Shown piece after piece: positions 5,719-10,341 of a DNA stretch of 10,341 nucleotides. A program made the position numbers and the translations under genes. The stretch's first letter is position 1, and every line of letters begins with the position of its first letter. Below the pieces are notes generated by a model. The model saw only the letters and a program-made list of their open reading frames with translations, had not been told where the DNA came from and did not search any database. The stretch is from assembly GCA_021156225.1 (NCBI GenBank), contig JAJNBN010000139.1, forward strand, positions 1 to 10,341. Direction: 5' to 3'. Source of the DNA: Verrucomicrobiota bacterium (GTDB lineage: Bacteria; Verrucomicrobiota; Verrucomicrobiia; Limisphaerales; JAEYXS01).

Positions 5719-7269
5719 ATGAAACGTCTTTTGCTAGCTGCACTCTTTCTGGGGTTATCGTTGATGTTTGCGGGCGGGGTGTCGGGAGCAGAAAAATTGC
5801 CGGAGCCGGTGGTGAAGGTGTTGGAGCGACCGGAGTACCGGCATGCGCATTGGGGCATCTTGTTCGCGGATGTGGCGACGGGGGAGACGGTTTATGAGTT
5901 GAATGCGGACAAGTTGTTTGGTCCGGCGTCGGTGACGAAGGTGTTTTCTACGGCTTCGGCTTGGGATTATCTGGGTGAGGGGCATCAGTTCAAGACGCAT
6001 GTGCGGCGGCGGGGAGAGATCGAGGGGGATGGGGTTTTGAAAGGAGATTTGATCTTGGTGGCGAGTGGCGATCCGACGATGGGCGGTCGCACGGATGACC
6101 AAGGGCGGATTGCATTCAAGGATGTGGATCATATCTATGCGAACTGGACGCCGGCTAATGAGCTTACCACGCAAGATCCGCTGGCCGGATTGAAAGAGTT
6201 GGCGCGGCAGATCGCGAAGGCGGGAATCAAACGGGTGGGCGGGGATGTGGTGGTGGATGACCGGTTGTTCGACAAGGCGGAGGGTTCGGGCAGCGGGCCG
6301 AGTCTGCTCACGCCGATCGTGGTGAATGATAATCTGGTGGATTTTGTCATCACGCCGGGGAAGGCGGGGGAGAAGGCGAAGGTCGTGTGGCGGCCGCAGT
6401 CGGTGGGCATCCAGGTGGATGCGCAGGTGGAGACGGTGGCGGAGGGGAAGCCCGTGATCACGGTGCGCAGTGAAGGGGCGGGGCGATATTCCTTGCGCGG
6501 GGTGATACCGGCGACGAATGCGCCTTTGGTGCGGATCGCGGAGGTGGCTGATCCGGCAGCGTATGCACGGATGTTGTTCATCGAGGCGTTGCAGGCGGCG
6601 GGGGTGACGGTGATGGCTTCGCCATTGGCGACGAATAATCTGAGCGCGTTGCCATCGAGTGAGGCGGTGGCGAAGTTGTCGCCGATGGCGACTTTGGTTT
6701 CGCCGCCGTTTCGGGAGAATGCGCGGCTCGTTTTGAAGGTGAGCCATAATCAGCATGCGGGGATGTTGCCGCTCCTGGTGGCGGTGCAGCATGGGCAGCG
6801 CACGGTGACGGAGGGGTTGCTGTGGCAGAAGAAGTTTTTGCTCAAGGCGGGTGTTGAGGCGGACAGCATTTCCTTCGGCGGAGCGGCGGGCGGTTCACGG
6901 GCGGATCTGGTGACGCCGAAGGCGACGGTGCAGTTGTTGCGTTACATGAGCACGCGCCGGGATTTTGCAGGGTTTGAGGCGGCGCTGCCGGTGTTGGGCA
7001 GGGATGGGACGCTGGCGGCGATCTCGAAGAATCATGCGGCGGCGGGGAGGGTGATGGCGAAGACGGGGACGTATGTGGTGGATAATTCCATGAACGGAAC
7101 GAGCTTGCTCACGAGCAAGGCGCTGGCGGGGTATATGACGACGGAGAAGGGGCGGAAGCTGGCGTTCGCGGTGTTCGTGAATATGACGCATCTGCGGGAG
7201 GGGGAGAAGAGCAGCCGGGAGGGGGAGGCGTTGGGGAGGATTTGTGAAATCGTGTATGGCCTGAACTGA
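5719..7269 (+). CDS. dacB: D-alanyl-D-alanine carboxypeptidase/endopeptidase (PBP4 family, peptidase S13)
   Basis: This is a low-molecular-mass class C penicillin-binding protein that trims the terminal D-Ala from peptidoglycan stem peptides and cuts D-Ala-mDAP cross-links in the periplasm. The product is 516 residues, normal for the family. The ATG at 5719 was chosen because it begins a clear signal peptide (M-K-R-L-L-L-A-A-L-F-L, cleavage probably after G-V-S-G-A, residue 24); a GTG at 5677 would add 14 residues in front of it. All three active-site motifs are present: S71-V-T-K74 (SxxK, acylated serine), S342-H-N344 (SxN) and K448-T-G450 (KTG). Other family marks are L-V-A-S-G-D-P-T-M (about 109-117) and L-P-V-L-G-R-D-G-T-L before KTG. 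The SxN context (S-H-N-Q-H-A-G) differs from the common S-D-N/S-x-N-x-x-A-E form. The coding strand is strikingly G-rich with many GTG, GCG and GGG codons. It stands alone on its strand. Confidence 0.93.
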   Translation: MKRLLLAALFLGLSLMFAGGVSGAEKLPEPVVKVLERPEYRHAHWGILFADVATGETVYELNADKLFGPASVTKVFSTASAWDYLGEGHQFKTHVRRRGEIEGDGVLKGDLILVASGDPTMGGRTDDQGRIAFKDVDHIYANWTPANELTTQDPLAGLKELARQIAKAGIKRVGGDVVVDDRLFDKAEGSGSGPSLLTPIVVNDNLVDFVITPGKAGEKAKVVWRPQSVGIQVDAQVETVAEGKPVITVRSEGAGRYSLRGVIPATNAPLVRIAEVADPAAYARMLFIEALQAAGVTVMASPLATNNLSALPSSEAVAKLSPMATLVSPPFRENARLVLKVSHNQHAGMLPLLVAVQHGQRTVTEGLLWQKKFLLKAGVEADSISFGGAAGGSRADLVTPKATVQLLRYMSTRRDFAGFEAALPVLGRDGTLAAISKNHAAAGRVMAKTGTYVVDNSMNGTSLLTSKALAGYMTTEKGRKLAFAVFVNMTHLREGEKSSREGEALGRICEIVYGLN

Positions 7270-7285
7270 GGGCGGTGGCCAAATA

Positions 7286-7424
7286 CCCAAGCTCAAAGCT
7301 CAAAGTCCAAAGTTCAAAAAGAAGCTCCAATGCCTTGGATTTGGATTCGGATATTTCTCTGAAATCGTGGAATTTTTGAATGGGAATTTTCCTTTGAGCT
7401 TTAGTTTTGAAATTTGAGCTTGGG
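7286..7424. repeat. Imperfect inverted repeat made of 7-bp GYYCAAA units
   Basis: A perfect 12-bp terminal inverted repeat, CCCAAGCTCAAA (7286-7297) and TTTGAGCTTGGG (7413-7424), bounds this spacer element downstream of dacB. The left arm is a tandem run of four 7-mers: GCTCAAA, GCTCAAA, GTCCAAA, GTTCAAA (7291-7318). The right arm has reverse-complement units TTTGAGC at 7393-7399 and 7413-7419 with degenerate units between. The centre is AT-rich with a TTGGAT doublet (7335-7346). The arms could form a long imperfect hairpin and may help end dacB transcription. No gene was seen inside. I recall similar 'AAGCTCCAAA'-like repeats in verrucomicrobial intergenic DNA, unverified. Confidence 0.6.
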
Positions 7425-7436
7425 CAACTGATTTTG

Positions 7437-7464
7437 TTGTGAACGGGGAGGGGGTGGGTATGGT
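7437..7464 (+). promoter_or_regulatory. Possible sigma70-like promoter for the DUF3817 gene
   Basis: TTGTGA (7437-7442, 4/6 match to TTGACA) and TATGGT (7459-7464, 4/6 match to TATAAT) are 16 bp apart and lie 30 bp before the ATG at 7495. A T-rich tract (7479-7490) sits just before the start codon. There is no experimental or comparative support. Confidence 0.3.
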
Positions 7465-7494
7465 CTGAGGGGTGGTTGTTTTTTTGTTTTACGT

Positions 7495-7803
7495 ATGAAG
7501 AATCCGGTTTCATTTCTGCGGAAGATCGCCTTGGTTGAGGCGGTGTCGTATCTGGTTTTGCTGGGTATCGCGGTGCCGTTGAAGTATGCGGCGGGCATGC
7601 CGATGGCGGTGAGGATCGTGGGGGCGATTCACGGGCTGTTGTTTGTGATCTTTTTCGTCTCCTTGGCGCAGACGATGTGGGTGGCGCGTTGGCCGATGGG
7701 GCGGGGGGCGCTTGTGTTCGTGGCGTCGCTGATCCCGGTGGCGACGTTTTTGATCGATGGGCGGATGAAGGGGTATATTGAGGAGTTTCAAAGGGAGCGG
7801 TGA
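7495..7803 (+). CDS. DUF3817 small integral membrane protein
   Basis: This 102-residue protein matches the DUF3817 family (PF12823) of small bacterial membrane proteins of unknown function. It has an N-terminal F-L-R-K-I-A-L-V-E-A-V-S-Y-L-V-L-L helix, the typical P-L-K-Y step, an invariant-looking G-A-I-H-G at residues about 43-47 opening the second membrane segment (about 45-62), a positively charged W-V-A-R-W turn, and a third segment (about 71-87) before a charged K-G-Y-I-E-E-F tail. Three transmembrane helices are expected, in the cytoplasmic membrane. The gene stands alone behind a repeat-bearing spacer and converges on the aldo/keto reductase gene with a 10-bp gap. It has no visible Shine-Dalgarno; a T-tract precedes the ATG. 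Its role is unknown. Confidence 0.85.
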   Translation: MKNPVSFLRKIALVEAVSYLVLLGIAVPLKYAAGMPMAVRIVGAIHGLLFVIFFVSLAQTMWVARWPMGRGALVFVASLIPVATFLIDGRMKGYIEEFQRER

Positions 7804-7813
7804 CCTTCGGATG

Positions 7814-9004
7814 TCATTTCTTAGGCGGCGCTTCAACGTCCGAGAAGACAAGGACTGCGTCCGGCAGGCGCTGGCCTTTGATCTCAATCGCCTTAACGGC
7901 CGAATTCAGTTCGGCGAGTTCGGCGGGAGCGAAGCGAACTCCGGCGGCGCCGATGTTCTCCAGCATGTGGGCCATCTGCGTCGTTCCCGGAATCGGCACG
8001 ATCCAGGAGTGCTGAGCCAACAGCCAGGCGAGCGCGATCTGTGCAGGAGTGGAATGCTTCCGGTTGGCCCAACTCTTTACCAGATCTACGAGCTTCAGAT
8101 TGTGAGGCAGATTTTCCGGCGAGAACCGGGGTTCAATGCCGCGAATGTCCCCTTGGGCGAAGCGGGTGTTCGCGTCAATTCCACCGGTCAAGAATTGCAC
8201 ACCCAGCGGACTCCAAGGCACGAAGCCGATACCAAGTTCCTCGCAAGTCGGGATAACTTCCTTCTCGGGGCCGCGCCATAACATCGAATACTCACTCTGG
8301 ACAGCGGTGACGGGCAGGGCCGCATGCGCCCGGCGCAAGGTTTTGAGTCCCATCTCGGACAGTCCCCAGTGCACAACCTTGCCTTGCCCGATCAGGTCTT
8401 TAACCACTCCGGCAACGTCTTCAATGGGTACCTGCGGGTCAACGCGGTGCTGATAGAGGAGATCAATGCGGTCGGTCTTAAGCCGCTTGAGCATGCCATC
8501 CACAACGATGCGGATGTGTTCCGGTCGGCTGTTGAGGCCAGGCGACCGCCTCCCGGTCTCCTGGTCAATGTTCCAGCCGAACTTGGTGGCGATCACAACC
8601 TTATCGCGGAAAGGGGCGACCCCTTCACCAAGGATGCGTTCCACTTCATGGGGGCCGTAAGCCTCGGCGGCGTCGAAGAAGGTGACGCCACGGTCGAACG
8701 CGGTCCGAATGATATTGATCATTTCAGGACGAGCCGGAATCGTCGTCTGGTAGGTGCGGCTCATGTTCTGCACCCCGAGGCCGATGCTGGAGACTTCCAG
8801 TTTGCCCAGCTTGCGAACCCCTAATTTGGTTTCGCGCGCTGGTATGTTGCCCGGTCGCGCAGTTTGGGCAACGCTATCACCAGGCAAGGCCACCAAACCG
8901 GTGCTTACAGCCGCAACTCCCGGAACTGCACCCAGAGCCGCGCCGATGAACTTGCGCCGCCCGTGATCGAGATCCGCTTTGTTTCCGCTGCTTTTATGAT
9001 TCAT
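7814..9004 (-). CDS. Aldo/keto reductase with twin-arginine signal
   Basis: The product (396 residues, ATG at 9004) is an NAD(P)H-dependent oxidoreductase of the aldo/keto reductase superfamily, a TIM barrel starting near residue 60. The catalytic tetrad is complete: D111 and Y116 (F-F-D-A-A-E-A-Y-G), K141 (I-A-T-K-F-G-W) and H186 (L-L-Y-Q-H-R-V-D). The cofactor-loop signature V-P-I-P-G-T-T is present near the C-terminus. The N-terminus carries a Tat signal: R16-R17-K-F-I-G, then a hydrophobic Ala/Gly/Val stretch and S-V-A/Q near residue 46, implying export of a folded, cofactor-loaded enzyme or a vestigial leader. It lies 108 bp downstream of, and co-oriented with, the AraC-type regulator, a common regulator-target layout. 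The substrate cannot be told. Its more even codon use differs from the G-rich dacB nearby. Confidence 0.93.
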   Translation of the reverse strand: MNHKSSGNKADLDHGRRKFIGAALGAVPGVAAVSTGLVALPGDSVAQTARPGNIPARETKLGVRKLGKLEVSSIGLGVQNMSRTYQTTIPARPEMINIIRTAFDRGVTFFDAAEAYGPHEVERILGEGVAPFRDKVVIATKFGWNIDQETGRRSPGLNSRPEHIRIVVDGMLKRLKTDRIDLLYQHRVDPQVPIEDVAGVVKDLIGQGKVVHWGLSEMGLKTLRRAHAALPVTAVQSEYSMLWRGPEKEVIPTCEELGIGFVPWSPLGVQFLTGGIDANTRFAQGDIRGIEPRFSPENLPHNLKLVDLVKSWANRKHSTPAQIALAWLLAQHSWIVPIPGTTQMAHMLENIGAAGVRFAPAELAELNSAVKAIEIKGQRLPDAVLVFSDVEAPPKK

Positions 9005-9112
9005 AAAATCTTAAGGTGACACGGGAGCTTGGCCGAACCGAGTGAGGTGTGCGGCGCTATTCTGCCCGCTTCAACCAACAAGCTAGTGTTGTTTTGCGAA
9101 TACTCAAAAAAA

Positions 9113-10108
9113 TCATTCCAGCCAGGCGCGGGTCCGCCATTCGCCAGGGGAGGTTCCTTCCCATTCTTGAAAGGCGCGATAAAACGAATTGGCATCCGCA
9201 AAGCCCAGCAGGAAGGCGACTTCGTTCAGTTCCACGTTGCGTTGCTTTAGGTAGTGGTGGGCCAGTTCGCGGCGACATTCTTCCACCTGTTGCTGGAAGG
9301 TGACGCCGGCGTCAGCGAGCCGTCGTTGAAGGGTGCGGGGACCGATGCCGAGTTCTTGGGCAACATCTTGCAGGGTGGGACGATTTCCGGCCAACAATTG
9401 TTTGAGGGTCTGCTTCACCTGTGCGCTTATGCCCTCGTTCGCACTCCGCGCTTTGAGCTCAGAATCCAAATGGGAGCGGAGAACGGACAGCAGTTCTTCG
9501 TTATAAGTCACAAAGGGGATATCCAGATCACTGCTGCGAAACACGAGGGCATTGTGAGCGGACTTAAAACGAACTTTGCAGCCGAAGTGTTTTTCCAGCA
9601 AAGCGCGGTGTTTCACGGGCCGGGTCAACTCCAGGCGCAGCGGTTTGATCTCACCATCGGTGCCGCGTTGGCCCACGCCCAAGATCCAGGACAAGCCGAT
9701 GTCCACCATGATATCGGGTTCTGTTTCCGTGGCTTCGACAAAGAAGAATTCCACCGAGGTTTCTTCTTTTCTTCGATGGACGCGGATTTCCTCCGGACAC
9801 GTCAGTTGTTTGTAGCGGGCAAGCCTTTGCAAGGCATCGCTGAAGGTCCGGCTGCAGACCCCGGCGATCGCTACGGGATGGCTGCGCTCGAATCGCAGTT
9901 CAGTGCCCAGCTTCAATCCAAAGGCGGGATCGGAACTCAGCTCGGCAACACTGCGCCAAAGGGCGAAGATTTCCGCCGTGGTGATATAAGTCTTTTCCTG
10001 CTGGAAAAGATTGGGAGGCAAGCCTGCGCGTCGAAGCATGGCGGGCACATCCAACTCCTGGGCGAAGCGCAGGCCCCAGCCTTTGGTGACTCGAAATCGA
10101 TCGGGCAT
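9113..10108 (-). CDS. AraC-family transcriptional regulator with Arabinose_bd (OruR/ArgR-type) sensor domain
   Basis: The product (331 residues, ATG at 10108) is a cytoplasmic DNA-binding activator. Residues about 15-200 resemble the Arabinose_bd domain (PF12625) of OruR/ArgR-like AraC proteins: L-D-V-P-A-M-L-R-R-A-G-L, F-A-L-W-R-S-V-A-E-L, G-T-E-L-R-F and a D-I-P-F-V-T-Y-N-E-E-L segment near 205. The C-terminus has the two helix-turn-helix units of the family: T-L-Q-D-V-A-Q-E-L-G-I-G-P-R-T-L-Q-R-R-L (about 245-264) and N-E-V-A-F-L-L-G-F-A-D-A-N-S-F-Y-R-A-F (about 295-313), ending in the classic G-T-S-P-G-E-W-R. It sits 44 bp after the PQQ-propeller gene and 108 bp before the aldo/keto reductase, all on one strand; the reductase is its most likely target. 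The inducer is unknown, and no direct-repeat operator stood out in the 9005-9112 gap. Confidence 0.93.
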   Translation of the reverse strand: MPDRFRVTKGWGLRFAQELDVPAMLRRAGLPPNLFQQEKTYITTAEIFALWRSVAELSSDPAFGLKLGTELRFERSHPVAIAGVCSRTFSDALQRLARYKQLTCPEEIRVHRRKEETSVEFFFVEATETEPDIMVDIGLSWILGVGQRGTDGEIKPLRLELTRPVKHRALLEKHFGCKVRFKSAHNALVFRSSDLDIPFVTYNEELLSVLRSHLDSELKARSANEGISAQVKQTLKQLLAGNRPTLQDVAQELGIGPRTLQRRLADAGVTFQQQVEECRRELAHHYLKQRNVELNEVAFLLGFADANSFYRAFQEWEGTSPGEWRTRAWLE

Positions 10109-10152
10109 GCGGTCTCAGGTTTCAGGTTGTCGCAAGCTTATGTAAGAGGCGA

Positions 10153-10341
10153 TCACTTTGTCTTCACGTCATAACAGAACAACGTGTCTTGATCACGAAT
10201 GTACAGTTTCCCGTTCGCAACCACGGGATGTGCCCAAGCGGGTTTGTCGGTGCGCTCGGGTTGATCGAACCGGCCGCGTTCTACGTATTGCTTACGGCTG
10301 GGTTCGATGAGGACGATGGGGCCTTCTTCGGTGCGGTAGTA
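10153..10341 (-). CDS. PQQ-type beta-propeller repeat protein, 3' end
   Basis: Only the last 62 codons are in the window; the stop is at 10153-10155 on the minus strand and the frame is open to the window edge. The sequence ends in a propeller blade of the PQQ/BamB-like type: W-A-H-P-V-V-A-N-G-K-L-Y-I-R-D-Q-D-T-L-F-C-Y-D-V. The step from a 'place where the result is read' strand to G-K-L-Y-I-R-D is typical of exported multi-blade propellers abundant in Planctomycetota and Verrucomicrobiota. Whether it binds PQQ or is only a scaffold cannot be judged from this fragment. It reads toward the AraC gene with 44 bp between and no evident terminator, so read-through into the regulator is possible. 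Confidence 0.85.
   Translation of the reverse strand, partial: YYRTEEGPIVLIEPSRKQYVERGRFDQPERTDKPAWAHPVVANGKLYIRDQDTLFCYDVKTK

Noticed and set aside
5755..6792. 345-codon minus-strand open frame antisense to dacB
   Set aside because: The product is extremely Arg/His-rich low-complexity sequence, as expected from antisense of a GCG/GTG-rich gene; dacB has all its active-site motifs.
7270..7494. A coding gene or CRISPR array in the repeat-bearing spacer after dacB
   Set aside because: The units are 7 bp, tandem and mirrored, without regular spacers of 25-40 bp; no plausible frame with a start signal is present.
9005..9112. Operator or promoter between the AraC and aldo/keto reductase genes
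   Set aside because: A TAAGAT-like -10 sits just before the reductase ATG but without a convincing -35 or direct-repeat operator, so it was not listed as a feature.
9254..10174. 306-codon plus-strand open frame antisense to the AraC regulator
   Set aside because: It fully overlaps a well-matched AraC protein and has no family features of its own.

Overview
The window looks like ordinary chromosomal DNA from a Verrucomicrobiota-like (PVC group) bacterium. This is an inference from gene content: a secreted DUF1080 sugar-cleaving enzyme, a PQQ-type beta-propeller protein, a thioredoxin/heme/PDZ protein, a Tat-exported aldo/keto reductase, and palindromic intergenic elements of a type I remember from planctomycete and verrucomicrobial genomes. 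No rRNA, tRNA, CRISPR array, transposase or phage gene was seen. None of the seven readable gene starts has a clear Shine-Dalgarno sequence.

Left part (1-1354): the 3' end of a DUF1080 gene closes with a strong hairpin terminator. It is followed by an RNase HI gene whose catalytic residues are all present and spaced as in E. coli. Then comes a 95-bp nested palindromic element whose core hairpin may also end rnhA transcription.

Centre (1355-5557): a dctA-type dicarboxylate/amino-acid:cation symporter gene is broken. About 50 codons, including the HP1/SSSES region, are missing and the reading frame shifts at about 2119-2121. The 3' fragment of dctA then reads without a stop into a large two-part protein, an uncharacterised His/Asp-rich region plus an alpha/beta-hydrolase domain with a GHSGGG nucleophile motif. 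That protein has apparently lost its own start codon and part of its signal peptide. Facing it, with stop codons only 2 bp apart, is an exported protein combining a thioredoxin fold (CxxCxxC), one CxxCH heme site and two PDZ-like regions.

Right-centre (5558-7803): a divergent intergenic region leads to a dacB-type D-Ala-D-Ala carboxypeptidase/endopeptidase (PBP4 family) with all three active-site motifs. Next is an AT-richer spacer holding an inverted repeat built from 7-bp units, then a small DUF3817 membrane protein.

Right end (7804-10341, minus strand): three co-oriented genes in transcription order are the 3' end of a PQQ-propeller protein, an AraC-family regulator with an Arabinose_bd-type sensor domain, and a Tat-signal aldo/keto reductase that the regulator may control.

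I found no clearly new multi-gene system. The most notable features are the decayed dctA with its read-through fusion, the redox/heme/PDZ protein, and the two intergenic repeat elements.
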